From NCBI GenBank assembly GCA_947629645.1, contig CANREV010000002.1:1-64000 (forward strand): a stretch of DNA of 64,000 nt, given 5' to 3'. Under the pieces are notes generated by a model. That model did not search any database. It was not told the DNA's origin and saw only the letters and a list, made by a program, of their open reading frames with translations. The stretch's first letter is position 1, and the number at the start of each line of letters is the position of its first letter. Source of the DNA: an uncultured Acetatifactor sp. Its GTDB lineage: Bacteria; Bacillota; Clostridia; Lachnospirales; Lachnospiraceae. This document shows, one piece after another, positions 8,100 to 17,514 of this stretch. The translations under genes and the position numbers were made by a program.

Positions 8100-8471
8100 A
8101 TGAAAAAGTCTATTTCAATCAGCATAAGAGTCAGTGAAGAAGAATTGGATAAATTTAAAGAGGCGGCAAGGTTGGAGGCATATGCCTCATATAGTGAATT
8201 TATAAGAAGAACGGCATTGATAGAGGCAGAACAGGTAATAAGGCAAAAAAATGCCCCTTGCGGTAATTTCATTACAAAGATGCCGGGATATTCCGGCCGG
8301 CGGAAAGAGAGGAAAAATGAGCGGAGCGAAAGTATGGATGGAAAAGGTCCTGATACCCACTTACGAGATCGGGGAAGCGGAAAAGAATCCCATTTTCCTG
8401 GACAAGCGCGTCTATCAGGGAAGCAGCGGAAAGGTCTATCCTTATCCTGTGATCGAGAAGATCAGCGATGA
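8100..8471 (+). CDS. Ribbon-helix-helix (CopG/MetJ-type) protein reading into the next gene
   Basis: The first 50 residues are a clear RHH DNA-binding domain: a beta strand MKKSISISIRVSEEE, then two helices ending near ALIEAEQVIRQK. Such proteins usually stop at 45-60 residues. Here the frame has no stop and continues to residue 123, overlapping the DUF5107 gene by 155 bp in another frame. The tail (RKERKNERSESMDGKG...) is basic, low complexity and looks like an accidental translation. GGAGG lies 9 bp before the ATG. It is probably an autoregulator of this operon; stop loss or a frameshift at its 3' end is likely. Confidence 0.6.
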   Translation: MKKSISISIRVSEEELDKFKEAARLEAYASYSEFIRRTALIEAEQVIRQKNAPCGNFITKMPGYSGRRKERKNERSESMDGKGPDTHLRDRGSGKESHFPGQARLSGKQRKGLSLSCDREDQR

Positions 8472-11400
8472 GAAGCGGGATAAGGAGTATGAGGCGGTAT
8501 ATCTGGAAAACGAATACATTAAGGTTATGGTGCTGCCCCAGCTGGGCGGAAGGATTCAGAGAGCCTACGACAAGACCAACGGTTATGATTTTGTATATTA
8601 CAACCATGTGATCAAGCCCGCGCTGGTAGGACTGACAGGGCCTTGGATCTCAGGGGGCATTGAATTTAACTGGCCCCAGCATCACAGGCCCACAACGTTC
8701 CTTCCGGTAGATTACATCCTTTCAGAGAATGAGGACGGCAGCAGGTCGGTTCTGCTGCATGATGTGGACCAGATGTACGGCACAAAGGGCCTGATGAAGA
8801 TTACTTTGTACCCGGGGAAGGCCTATATTGAGATTACCGGACAGCTCTATAACCGGACGTCTCTTCCCCAGACTTTTCTCTGGTGGGCCAATCCGGCGGT
8901 GGCTGTCAATGACAACACCCAGTCCGTCTTCCCGCCGGATGTGCATGCGGTGATGGATCACGGCAAGAGAGATGTGTCCCGGTTCCCCATCGCCACCGGT
9001 GTGTATTACAAGAAGGACTACAGCGAGGGCGTGGATATCTCCAGATACAAGAATATTCCCGTGCCCACCTCCTACATGGCGGAGCAGTCCGAGTATGACT
9101 TCGTGGGCGGATATGATTATGGCGTTGGCGCTGGCGTACTTCATGTGGCGGATCATCATATATCCCCCGGCAAAAAGCAGTGGACATGGGGATGCGGTGA
9201 TTTTGGCAGGGCGTGGGACCGGAATCTGACAGATGAGGACGGCCCTTATATCGAACTGATGACAGGCGTGTTTACCGATAATCAGCCTGATTTTACCTGG
9301 TTAAAGCCCTTTGAAGAGAAGGTGTTTACCCAATACTTTATGCCATACAAGGCGGTGGGGCAGGTGAAGAACGCCACCAGGGAGGCGGCGGTGCATCTGT
9401 CTCTGGAGAATGGGAAGGCAAAGGTAATCGTATATGCCACTTCCGAATATGGGAACGCTGAAATTGAGCTGACAGTCAGGGGAGAGACTGTTCTGAGGGA
9501 ATCGGCAAAACTTTCCCCGGTGGATATTTATGAAAAGGAACTGACAGTTGGAAATGTGAAGGAGGAAGAACTGCATCTGGCTGTATATGCGGATGGAAAC
9601 TGCCTTGCGGAGTATCAGCCGGAAGCGCCAAAGCTCCCTAAGATGCCAGAGCCCGCCCAGGCGGCGAAAGAGCCGGAGGAGATCATGACCAACGAGGAAC
9701 TGTATCTCACCGGGCAGCACATTGAGCAGTACCGTCACGCTACTTATCTGCCCGACCCTTATTATCTGGAGGGCTTAAAGCGGGATCCCGGAGATATCAG
9801 GATCAACAACGCATACGGGGCGCTTTTAATGCGGAGGGGCTGTGTGAAGCAGGCGGAGAAATACTTCCGCAAAGCCCTGGAGCGTCTGACCTGGAAAAAT
9901 CCCAATCCTTACAACAGTGAGACCTACTATCTGCTGGGGCTTGATCTGTTTTATCAAAAGCGCGAGGCGGAAAGCTATGATGCCTTTTATAAGGCTGCGT
10001 GGAGCAATGAGCAGCAGGAAATGTCTTTCTATTATCTGGCGGCAATATCCGCCAGAGAGGGACAATTTTCCAGGGCGCTTGACTTTGCGGAGAGGGCGCT
10101 GGTAAAGAACGCCCACAATATTAAAGCCAGAGGATTGAAGGCCTGTCTTTTGAGGAAACTGGGAAAACGTGCGCAGGCTGGCGGATGGGTGGAAGAAAAC
10201 CTGGCGCTGGATCCCTTTGACTTCGTTTCCTGCAATGAAAAAATCTTATTGGCCGCGGAAGCGGATGGCCCGGCGCAGGACCAGGCGGCTATGCGCGCGC
10301 AGTTAAACGGTAAAATGCGGAACTTCCAGGAAAATTACCTGATGACTGCCAGAGACTATGCGGAGTTTGGCGCATACCGGGAGGCGGTCGGGATTCTGGG
10401 GGAGTGCCGCAGGGAATATCCGATGCTCACTTATTATGAAGCGTATTACCGCGCCTTGCTGGGAGAGGAAGTGTCGGACCTTCTTAAGAAAGCGGAGAGA
10501 CAGCCGTGGGATTACTGCTTCCCCAATAAACCGGAAGATATTCCAACGCTTCGTTTTGCCATCAGCCGGGGCTGTACGGCGAAAGCGGGATATTACCTGG
10601 GCAACCTGTTCTATGACAGGCTGCAGTGGGAGGAGGCGCTGGCGCTATGGGAGGCTTCCGCGGCGGCGGACGATACCTTCCCCGCTGTTTTCCGGAATCT
10701 GTCTTTGGTTTATTATAACAGGTGCAAAGAACCTGAAAAGGCCAGAGAGGCTATGGAAAAGGCGTTTGCCCTCAATCCTTCCGATGCCCGTATTTTTTTG
10801 GAGCTGGATCAGCTTTACAAGAAACTGGGGCGGACTTTTGAGGAGCGGCTTGCAGGTTACGAGGCGCACCCGGAGCTCATAAGCGGACGGGACGATCTCT
10901 ATATTGAATACATCACGCTGGTCAATATGTGCGGCAATCACGAGAAAGCCTATCGCTGCATTATGGGGAGAAAATTCCATCCATGGGAGGGCGGAGAAGG
11001 CAAAGTCACGACCCAGTACACCATCGCTCTGCTGGAAATGGCAAAGAAAGCTCTGCGGGAGAAAGCGTTTGAAAAGGCGGAAAGCCTGCTGCGGACGGCA
11101 TTGGTCTATCCGGAGAATCTGGGGGAAGGAAAGCTGGAAGGCACCAAGGATAATCATCTGTACTATCATCTGGGGCTTGCTCTGGAGGGTCAGGGCAGGA
11201 CAGAGGAAGCGGCGGAATGTTACCGGACTGCCACCGTGGGCACGGACGAGCCTGCCGGCGCCATGTACTACAACGACCAGCCGGCGGACATGATCCTTTA
11301 TCAGGGTCTGGCGTATCTGAAACTGGGAAAGGTAAGGGAGGCAAGAGCCCGCTTCTATCGTCTGATCGACTATGGCGAGCGTCATCTGGAGGATCAGGTG

Positions 11401-11634
11401 AAGATAGAATATTTTGCCGTGTCTCTTCCGGAATTTCTGATCTTCGATGAAGACTACACGGCGAGAAACCGCGCCCACTGTTATTATCTGATGGCGCTGG
11501 GCAATATCGGGCTGGGGGATGAAGAGAAAGCCGCCGGTTTCCTGAAGGAGGCAGCCGCGATCGAGCCGTCCCACATGATGTGCCGGATCTACAGCGCCAT
11601 GCTGGCGCAAAACCAAAACCATGCTTCATACTGA
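8317..11634 (+). CDS. DUF5107 and tetratricopeptide-repeat protein, 1105 aa
   Basis: Large cytoplasmic protein with no signal peptide or membrane segment. Residues about 40-340 match the DUF5107 domain as I recall it (LPQLGGRIQRAYDKTNGYDF, GGIEFNWPQHHRPTTF), which resembles the galactose-mutarotase fold of sugar-binding enzymes. From about residue 470 onward the protein is a chain of TPR-like helix pairs (NAYGALLMRRGCVKQAEKYF, AAECYRTATVG). Relatives are often near carbohydrate genes, so a role in handling sugars is plausible but unproven. ATG 8317 follows GAGAGG; the open frame extends upstream to 8251 inside the RHH gene. A methyltransferase follows 77 bp later. Confidence 0.85.
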   Translation: MSGAKVWMEKVLIPTYEIGEAEKNPIFLDKRVYQGSSGKVYPYPVIEKISDEKRDKEYEAVYLENEYIKVMVLPQLGGRIQRAYDKTNGYDFVYYNHVIKPALVGLTGPWISGGIEFNWPQHHRPTTFLPVDYILSENEDGSRSVLLHDVDQMYGTKGLMKITLYPGKAYIEITGQLYNRTSLPQTFLWWANPAVAVNDNTQSVFPPDVHAVMDHGKRDVSRFPIATGVYYKKDYSEGVDISRYKNIPVPTSYMAEQSEYDFVGGYDYGVGAGVLHVADHHISPGKKQWTWGCGDFGRAWDRNLTDEDGPYIELMTGVFTDNQPDFTWLKPFEEKVFTQYFMPYKAVGQVKNATREAAVHLSLENGKAKVIVYATSEYGNAEIELTVRGETVLRESAKLSPVDIYEKELTVGNVKEEELHLAVYADGNCLAEYQPEAPKLPKMPEPAQAAKEPEEIMTNEELYLTGQHIEQYRHATYLPDPYYLEGLKRDPGDIRINNAYGALLMRRGCVKQAEKYFRKALERLTWKNPNPYNSETYYLLGLDLFYQKREAESYDAFYKAAWSNEQQEMSFYYLAAISAREGQFSRALDFAERALVKNAHNIKARGLKACLLRKLGKRAQAGGWVEENLALDPFDFVSCNEKILLAAEADGPAQDQAAMRAQLNGKMRNFQENYLMTARDYAEFGAYREAVGILGECRREYPMLTYYEAYYRALLGEEVSDLLKKAERQPWDYCFPNKPEDIPTLRFAISRGCTAKAGYYLGNLFYDRLQWEEALALWEASAAADDTFPAVFRNLSLVYYNRCKEPEKAREAMEKAFALNPSDARIFLELDQLYKKLGRTFEERLAGYEAHPELISGRDDLYIEYITLVNMCGNHEKAYRCIMGRKFHPWEGGEGKVTTQYTIALLEMAKKALREKAFEKAESLLRTALVYPENLGEGKLEGTKDNHLYYHLGLALEGQGRTEEAAECYRTATVGTDEPAGAMYYNDQPADMILYQGLAYLKLGKVREARARFYRLIDYGERHLEDQVKIEYFAVSLPEFLIFDEDYTARNRAHCYYLMALGNIGLGDEEKAAGFLKEAAAIEPSHMMCRIYSAMLAQNQNHASY

Positions 11635-11711
11635 GATTTTGCCTGCGCGGATGAAACGGCCCTAAATGGAGACGAAAAGGGACATAGGCATGAAGCGGAA
11701 AAGAGGGAAAC

Positions 11712-12470
11712 ATGAATATTACATGGAACGCGGATAAATACACGTCCGACTTTTCTTTTGTGCATCAATACGGAAACAGCGTGACAGAATTGATCGATGC
11801 TAAAGAGGGCAGCACCGTACTTGACCTTGGCTGCGGCAACGGCGCTCTGTCGGAGATATTGCGGGATAAGGGCTATATCGTAACGGGGATGGACGATTCT
11901 AAAGATCTTCTGGCGGTGGCTGAGAAAAATTTTCCGAATATCCCGTTCATACGGGCGGACGCCACCGATTTTTCCCTGCCGGAGCCTGTGGACGTGGTAT
12001 TTTCCAACGCGGTGTTTCACTGGATCGATAAAGAGCGGCAGCCTGAAATGCTGCGATGTGTCTATAACGCGTTAAAGGAGCGGGGGCAGTTTGTGTTCGA
12101 GTTCGGCGGTCATGGGAATAACTTTATGATCCACGAGGCCTTGGCGGAAAGTTTCAGGCGGCATGGATACGCCTATAAAATGCCTTTTTATTTTCCGACT
12201 GTGGGGGAATATTCCGCCCTGTTGGAAAACGCGGGATTTCAGGTGACTTTTGCGGCCCTTTTCGACAGACCCACAAAGCTGAGAGGGGAAAATGGGCTAA
12301 AGGAGTGGATCGAAATGTTTGTGCAGACGCCTTTTGACGCGGTAGAAAAAGAAAGCGAGAGAGAATGCATCAAAGACGAGGCGGTGGACAGGCTGAGGAA
12401 CAGTTTGTATCAAAACGGGGACTGGTACGCGGATTATGTCCGCATCCGGATGAAAGCGATCCGGTTATGA
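11712..12470 (+). CDS. Class I SAM-dependent methyltransferase
   Basis: A 252-aa protein with the methyltransferase fold: motif I VLDLGCGNGALSEIL near residue 38, followed by GMDDSKDLL and DVVFSNAVFHWIDKE. The last motif resembles trans-aconitate methyltransferase (Tam) and related small-molecule methyltransferases. The C-terminal third is helical and would form the substrate lid. GGGAAAC precedes the ATG. The cupin gene starts 7 bp after the stop, so the two are in one operon. Substrate unknown. Confidence 0.88.
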   Translation: MNITWNADKYTSDFSFVHQYGNSVTELIDAKEGSTVLDLGCGNGALSEILRDKGYIVTGMDDSKDLLAVAEKNFPNIPFIRADATDFSLPEPVDVVFSNAVFHWIDKERQPEMLRCVYNALKERGQFVFEFGGHGNNFMIHEALAESFRRHGYAYKMPFYFPTVGEYSALLENAGFQVTFAALFDRPTKLRGENGLKEWIEMFVQTPFDAVEKESERECIKDEAVDRLRNSLYQNGDWYADYVRIRMKAIRL

Positions 12471-12477
12471 GAGAGGT

Positions 12478-12804
12478 ATGGAAATGTTTGTTAAAAATGA
12501 AGATTGCAGGATCACGCCCTGTGAGCCGGGCGTTACCAGAAAGGTGATGGTTTACTGCGAAGAACTGATGATGTGCGAGATTACCTTTGAGAAAGGTGCG
12601 GAGGGCAACGTGCACACCCATCCGCACCTGCAGGTCACTTATGTGGCGGAGGGAGAATTTGAGTTTACGGTGGACGGAGAGACGCGCCTGGTGAAAAAGG
12701 GCGACAGTATCCTGATGCCCGCGGACTCTGTGCACGGAGTGAAATGCCTGAAAGCGGGGAAACTGGTAGATGTGTTCCACCCTATGAGAGAGACCTTTCT
12801 GTAA
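12478..12804 (+). CDS. Small cupin-domain protein
   Basis: A single-domain cupin of 108 aa. Motif 1 is recognisable as GNVHTHPHLQVTYVAEGEFEF, with His and Glu metal ligands, and motif 2 as KGDSILMPADSVHGVKC. Such proteins bind a metal and act as small isomerases, dioxygenases or sensors. GAGAGGT lies upstream. It sits directly behind the methyltransferase and probably works with it, but no reaction can be assigned. Confidence 0.88.
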   Translation: MEMFVKNEDCRITPCEPGVTRKVMVYCEELMMCEITFEKGAEGNVHTHPHLQVTYVAEGEFEFTVDGETRLVKKGDSILMPADSVHGVKCLKAGKLVDVFHPMRETFL

Positions 12805-12813
12805 CAAAAGATT

Positions 12814-12844
12814 GCAGATGGTTACTTTGTCCGGAACTATCTGC
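12814..12844 (+). terminator. Hairpin between converging genes
   Basis: GCAGATGGTT (12814-12823) pairs with AACTATCTGC (12835-12844) with one G-T pair. It lies between the converging cupin and DUF885 genes. The T tract is poor (GCTTTACGG), so termination is only possible. Confidence 0.35.
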
Positions 12845-12894
12845 GCTTTACGGCAGAGGAAAGACCTGCCGCAAGACGCAGCGCACCGGATCGC

Positions 12895-14730
12895 TCAGCC
12901 CTCTTCTGCCAGCCGTTCCTGCAGGGACAGGAAATCGGAGGGACCGCAGTCAAGGTAGAAACAGTGGAAGCGGTAATCGGAGTATTCGCTTCCCCAGAGA
13001 CTCTGCGCCTGTTCTTTTAAGGACAGGATCTCCAGATATCCCAGGTAGTATTTCAGGTAGTTGCAGGGTTCCTGTGCGATATAAGCGTATATCGCGCGGC
13101 AGGCGTTACTGTTTGTGATGCCGAAGCCTTCCAGAAGCTTTGCGATCTGATTATAGGAAGCTCCTTCATAATGAATCATGATATCCAGCATGGAATAAAG
13201 GCACAACTGCAGACTGCGGTTGTGCTTTTCCAGTTCCGCAATCACGGCATCTTCATTGCGGTTTTGCTCCCGCATCAGTTCGCCCGCATAGTCGTAGGAT
13301 AAAAATTCCACATAGAGCGCCCAGCCTTCCAGGTAGCCGCCGTACCATAACAGTTCTCTCACAGGTGCGGAATCGTCCGCCACAGCTTTCCGGTTGTGGT
13401 AGACCGTCTGATAGAGATGGCCGGGATAGCCCTCATGGGCCAGGGTGGTATAGAGCTCCAGCCCATTGGGTGTCTTGCTCTGGTTGACGTGAATGTCATT
13501 TTGTATGGTGTCATCCAATGGCGCGGTGAGATAGTAGGCCGGAGCGGTGTATGGCTCCAGACTGGGAGATACGGGTTTTACCGTGACGGTGGTGCTTTCC
13601 CCGGTAATAGGGGGGAATTGTCCCCGCATGCGCTGCTGTAAGTCCGCCAGCATCTGGGTGGCGTCCGTGCAGGGGAAATTGCCGCGGGCGGCCTGTTTGT
13701 CTTTTGTGAAAAGTTCCGGATGGGCGGACACAAGATTATGTATGGCTTTATATTCCTCTGTAAACTGTCTGGCGAGCATTTTCTGGATCTCTCCCACAGG
13801 GCGGTAAGAGCCGGTTTCGGAGATGAGCAGATATTGATAATACTCTTTTCCCTCCTTTGTGCTTCCCAGGCCGGTCAGAGGGATCTCTTCATCTTCCAGC
13901 AGAATTAATCCGTCCCCCAGAGCCTGATAGGCGGGAAGCAGCACTGTTTTCAGGAGACGGTCATTCTGCACCGTGTAGGCATCCGCTTCTTTCTCGGTGA
14001 TCACGCCTGTCTTTAAGAGAGGTGTAAGACGCTCCTGGAAAGTGGTCTGCAAAAAATGGGAGTGAGCTTCCAAAGCTTCCTTTGTGACAATGGTGTCACA
14101 TTGCTCCCGCACGGCTTGTAAAGAAGATGCGGACATCAAAAGCCCTGCTTTTGCCTTTTCCTGTTCAAAAGTCAGAAGGGAAGAGAAATATTCGTCCGTC
14201 TGGTCCAGCAGAGCCAGATAATCGGTGATATCCTGTCTGGAGCGGAAGGTATATTCCGCCAGAAGGATCGGAAGCTGGGACTGCATGCCGGAAGAGGGAG
14301 AGAGAGGCTCCCTGTAATAGGGATATTCTGACATCGCGAGAGAATTTTGCAGGGAGCGTGTCAGCAGTTTATAAAGATAGGCATCCTCCCCGGAAAGATT
14401 CTGTGTATGTATGGTCTGCAATGCCGCCAGGGTATGTTCCGTTTCAGAGCGGCTTTTTTGGGAGGCCTGGCTGTTGTAGCAGGGGAGGACGGGCTCATAG
14501 CTGCTGATGCCGTAATTTTCAGGAAAGGCCAGCGTATAGTGCATGTTCAGTGTGTTGGAAGTCATGCTTTCCGTGAAAAGCGCGGATGTGATGTGGGAAA
14601 AGCGTTTTTCGTCCTGCCGGTAGGTAAATAAAAAGGCGGTAGTGGCAAAAAAGGCCAGAAACACGCTTACGGCGAGAGTCAGCTGTTTCCCGGAAAGAGG
14701 ATTTCTATGTTTCAAGTCGGTATACACCAC
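12895..14730 (-). CDS. DUF885 family membrane-anchored putative peptidase
   Basis: About 605-611 aa with one N-terminal membrane segment (LTLAVSVFLAFFATTAFLF), so the main domain should be outside the cell. The DUF885 family is a distant relative of zinc carboxypeptidases and has the motif HEGYPGH, seen here in TTLAHEGYPGHLYQTVYH, in place of HExxH. The C-terminal half also carries the family segment GWALYVEFLSYDYAG. The start is not certain: GTG 14730 lacks a ribosome site, and TTG 14717 has GGTGG 10 bp upstream. It is monocistronic, converging on the cupin gene and diverging from the pentose operon. Confidence 0.88.
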   Translation of the reverse strand: MVYTDLKHRNPLSGKQLTLAVSVFLAFFATTAFLFTYRQDEKRFSHITSALFTESMTSNTLNMHYTLAFPENYGISSYEPVLPCYNSQASQKSRSETEHTLAALQTIHTQNLSGEDAYLYKLLTRSLQNSLAMSEYPYYREPLSPSSGMQSQLPILLAEYTFRSRQDITDYLALLDQTDEYFSSLLTFEQEKAKAGLLMSASSLQAVREQCDTIVTKEALEAHSHFLQTTFQERLTPLLKTGVITEKEADAYTVQNDRLLKTVLLPAYQALGDGLILLEDEEIPLTGLGSTKEGKEYYQYLLISETGSYRPVGEIQKMLARQFTEEYKAIHNLVSAHPELFTKDKQAARGNFPCTDATQMLADLQQRMRGQFPPITGESTTVTVKPVSPSLEPYTAPAYYLTAPLDDTIQNDIHVNQSKTPNGLELYTTLAHEGYPGHLYQTVYHNRKAVADDSAPVRELLWYGGYLEGWALYVEFLSYDYAGELMREQNRNEDAVIAELEKHNRSLQLCLYSMLDIMIHYEGASYNQIAKLLEGFGITNSNACRAIYAYIAQEPCNYLKYYLGYLEILSLKEQAQSLWGSEYSDYRFHCFYLDCGPSDFLSLQERLAEEG

Positions 14731-14867
14731 CGGATTTCAAGATTGATTCAATATATGCAGACGTGGGAAAAGGTATGAAGGCATTGTCTGTCTGCGCCGC
14801 ATTGTCAGGCGATATGCTGAAGCGGTCTGCGGGAATGCTTAAGGGCGTCACTTTGCTCATGAAGTGA

Positions 14868-14896
14868 TTGACGAATACTCTGGGAATTGATAGGAT
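14868..14896 (+). promoter_or_regulatory. Probable promoter of the pentose operon
   Basis: TTGACG (14868-14873) and TAGGAT (14891-14896) with a 17-bp spacer precede the kinase ATG by about 40 bp. The rest of the 14731-14937 gap shows no gene. Confidence 0.5.
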
Positions 14897-14937
14897 AATA
14901 GTAAATGCCGGATACGGCGGAACGGAGGGTTAGCGCA

Positions 14938-16536
14938 ATGAGCGAGACAGCAAAAAAAGCGATCGAAGAGGGCAGGACGGCGCTTGGCATTGAGTTTGGC
15001 TCCACCAGGATCAAAGCGGTGCTTGTGGATGAGACGCACGCTCCCATTGCCCTGGGGACTTACGATTGGGAGAATCGCCTGGAGAACAATATCTGGACTT
15101 ATCGCCTGGAGGATATCCGGAACGGGCTTCAGGCTTGTTACAAGAGTCTGGCGGGAGACGTCCGGGAAAAGTACGGCGTAAAACTGACAAAGCTGGGCGC
15201 GCTGGGTATTTCGGGTATGATGCACGGGTATATGCCTTTTGACGGCAAAGGAGAGCTTTTGGTGCCTTTCCGCACATGGCGCAATACTATGACGGAGGAG
15301 GCGTGCAGAAAGCTGACGCCGGAGTTTCAATTTAATATTCCCCAGAGATGGAGCATCGCGCATCTCTATCAGGCCATCTTAAATAAAGAGCCTCATGTGA
15401 ACGCGATCGCTTTTCTCACCACCCTGGCGGGATATATTCACTGGCAGCTGTCCGGTGAAAAGGTGCTGGGCGTGGGAGAGGCCTCCGGCATGTTCCCCAT
15501 CGATTCCCGTATCTGCGATTACGATGAAAAAATGCTGGATCAGTTTGACAAACTGGCTGCATCGGAAAATGTAAACTGGAAGTTAAGAGATATTCTGCCC
15601 GGAGTGCTGCGGGCGGGGGAGAGCGCCGGAGTACTGACAGAGGAAGGGGCGAAGCTGCTGGATCCTTCCGGCAATCTGCAGGCCGGCGTTCCCATGTGTC
15701 CTCCCGAGGGGGATGCCGGTACCGGCATGACCGCTACGAACTCCGTAAAAGTGCGCACGGGAAATATCTCCGCAGGGACATCCATCTTTTCCATGGTGGT
15801 AACGGAAAAGCCTATGTCCAGAGTACATGAAGAAATCGACATGGTAACTACGCCGGACGGAAGTCCTGTGGCTATGGTGCATTGTAATAACTGTACCTCC
15901 GATCTCAACGCGTGGGTGGGATTGTTTCAGCAGTTCGCGGATCTGACGGGAACAAAGATTTCCATGAATGATCTCTATGGCGTGCTCTACCGGGAGGCTC
16001 TCAAAGCGGATGCAGACTGCGGCGGTCTGATTTCCTACAATTATTTCTCGGGGGAACCGGTGACAGGGTTAAACGAGGGGCGCCCGTTGTTTGTCCGTAT
16101 GCCGGACGCCCGATTCAGCCTTGCAAACTTTATGCGGAGCAATCTTTACAGCGCTATGGCCGCTTTAAAGATCGGCAACGATATTCTGCTGAAGGAGGAA
16201 CAGGTGAAAGTGGATTCCCTTACGGGACACGGCGGCCTGTTCAAAACTCCCGTGGTGGGGCAGAGACTCATGGCGGCGGCTATGAACGCGCCGGTGACGG
16301 TCATGGACACCGCCAGCGAGGGCGGCGCGTGGGGGATGGCGGTGCTTGCCTGCTACATGCGGGAAAAAGAAGACGGGGAAAGCCTGCCGGATTACCTGAG
16401 TGATAAGATTTTCGCGGGGCAAAGCGGCGCCACGATCCAGCCCGACCCGGAGGATGTGGCGGGATTTGACGCGTATATCGAGAGATACAAAAGCGCTCTG
16501 GCGGCGGAGAAAGCTGCCGTGGAGAGCCTCAAATAA
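14938..16536 (+). CDS. FGGY-family carbohydrate kinase, probable pentulose kinase
   Basis: A 532-aa sugar kinase of the FGGY family, which phosphorylates a ketopentose with ATP. The N-terminal phosphate-binding loop [18 protein letters not shown] and the C-terminal [15 protein letters not shown] segment are family signatures. ATG 14938 is preferred over 14905 because GGAGGG lies 9 bp upstream. The araD gene follows 137 bp later, then transketolase. That context fits L-ribulokinase; xylulokinase is the alternative. The length is nearer AraB (about 530-560) than XylB (about 490). Confidence 0.88.
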   Translation: MSETAKKAIEEGRTALGIEFGSTRIKAVLVDETHAPIALGTYDWENRLENNIWTYRLEDIRNGLQACYKSLAGDVREKYGVKLTKLGALGISGMMHGYMPFDGKGELLVPFRTWRNTMTEEACRKLTPEFQFNIPQRWSIAHLYQAILNKEPHVNAIAFLTTLAGYIHWQLSGEKVLGVGEASGMFPIDSRICDYDEKMLDQFDKLAASENVNWKLRDILPGVLRAGESAGVLTEEGAKLLDPSGNLQAGVPMCPPEGDAGTGMTATNSVKVRTGNISAGTSIFSMVVTEKPMSRVHEEIDMVTTPDGSPVAMVHCNNCTSDLNAWVGLFQQFADLTGTKISMNDLYGVLYREALKADADCGGLISYNYFSGEPVTGLNEGRPLFVRMPDARFSLANFMRSNLYSAMAALKIGNDILLKEEQVKVDSLTGHGGLFKTPVVGQRLMAAAMNAPVTVMDTASEGGAWGMAVLACYMREKEDGESLPDYLSDKIFAGQSGATIQPDPEDVAGFDAYIERYKSALAAEKAAVESLK

Positions 16537-16673
16537 GGCCGGGATGCGGGGCGTCCCGCGTTTGACGCCATCGCTTTTCATTGGTATGACAATGTGTGAT
16601 AAAAAACCGCAAAGCGGCGGTACGAGGCTGAATAGACGGCCTCATGGAGGCGGAAAGGAGAGTCGGGATCAAT

Positions 16674-17375
16674 ATGTTGGAAGAATTAAAAAATCTGGTG
16701 TATGAAGCGAATATGGATCTCCCCAAGTACGGGCTGGTGACGTTTACCTGGGGTAATGTCAGCGCCATTGACAGGGAGAGCGGCTTGTTTGTCATTAAGC
16801 CCAGCGGCGTGGAGTATGACAGGCTGCGGCCGGAGGACATGGTGGTGGTGGATTTGGACGGGAAAAAGGTGGAAGGCCGTTATAACCCTTCCTCCGACAC
16901 CGCTACGCATCTGGAACTATATAAAGCTTTTTCCTCCATCGGAGGCATTGTGCATACGCATTCCTCATACGCTACAAGCTGGGCGCAGGCGGGAAGGAAT
17001 ATCCCCTGCTACGGCACTACGCACGCCGACTATATTTACGGGGAAGTACCTTGCGTCAGATGCCTCACCGCACAGGAGATCGAAGAAGCCTACGAGGAAA
17101 ACACGGGACATCTGATCGTCAATGAATTTCACCGCCTGGGGAAGGATCCTGTGGCGGTCCCTGCGGTTTTGTGTAAAAATCACGGACCTTTTGCCTGGGG
17201 GAAGGACGCCAAGGAGGCGGTGCACAACGCGGTAGTTCTGGAGGAGGTGGCCAAGATGGCTTACCGTGCGGAACTGATCAATTCCCAGATCCAGCCCGCT
17301 CCCCAGGAGCTGCAGGATAAACATTATTACCGCAAGCACGGCGCGAATGCCTACTACGGGCAGCGGGAAAAGTGA
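16674..17375 (+). CDS. araD: L-ribulose-5-phosphate 4-epimerase
   Basis: A 233-aa class II aldolase/epimerase. AraD converts L-ribulose 5-phosphate to D-xylulose 5-phosphate by retro-aldol cleavage and rejoining, using a divalent metal. Visible signatures are [19 protein letters not shown], the metal ligands in [18 protein letters not shown], and [17 protein letters not shown] 16674 matches known AraD N-termini (MLEELK); AAAGGAG is 13 bp upstream, a little far. The product feeds the transketolase encoded downstream. Confidence 0.95.
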   Translation: MLEELKNLVYEANMDLPKYGLVTFTWGNVSAIDRESGLFVIKPSGVEYDRLRPEDMVVVDLDGKKVEGRYNPSSDTATHLELYKAFSSIGGIVHTHSSYATSWAQAGRNIPCYGTTHADYIYGEVPCVRCLTAQEIEEAYEENTGHLIVNEFHRLGKDPVAVPAVLCKNHGPFAWGKDAKEAVHNAVVLEEVAKMAYRAELINSQIQPAPQELQDKHYYRKHGANAYYGQREK

Positions 17376-17384
17376 TGGGGATAA

Positions 17385-17417
17385 GTGCCTTGTGCTCGTG
17401 CACATTGGGCGTTTTTT
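17385..17417 (+). terminator. Weak terminator after araD
   Basis: An imperfect stem (TGTGC/GCACA with outer GCC/GGGC) is followed by GTTTTTT. It probably gives partial termination before the transketolase genes. Confidence 0.4.
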
Positions 17418-17429
17418 GGACAAAAATAC

Positions 17430-17458
17430 TGGACGGCAAAGGGAATCTGTGTTAGTAT
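17430..17458 (+). promoter_or_regulatory. Possible promoter of the transketolase genes
   Basis: TGGACG (17430-17435) and TAGTAT (17453-17458) with a 17-bp spacer lie 57 bp before the first transketolase ATG. Together with the weak upstream terminator this suggests a separate transcript. Confidence 0.42.
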
Positions 17459-17514
17459 AAGCTCAAAGAATAAGGAAGCTTCAGGCAAGGGGCCTGGGCA
17501 GAATGGAGGAGACC

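Noticed and set aside
10645-11622. 325-codon minus-strand frame
   Set aside because: Antisense shadow of the TPR part of the DUF5107 gene.
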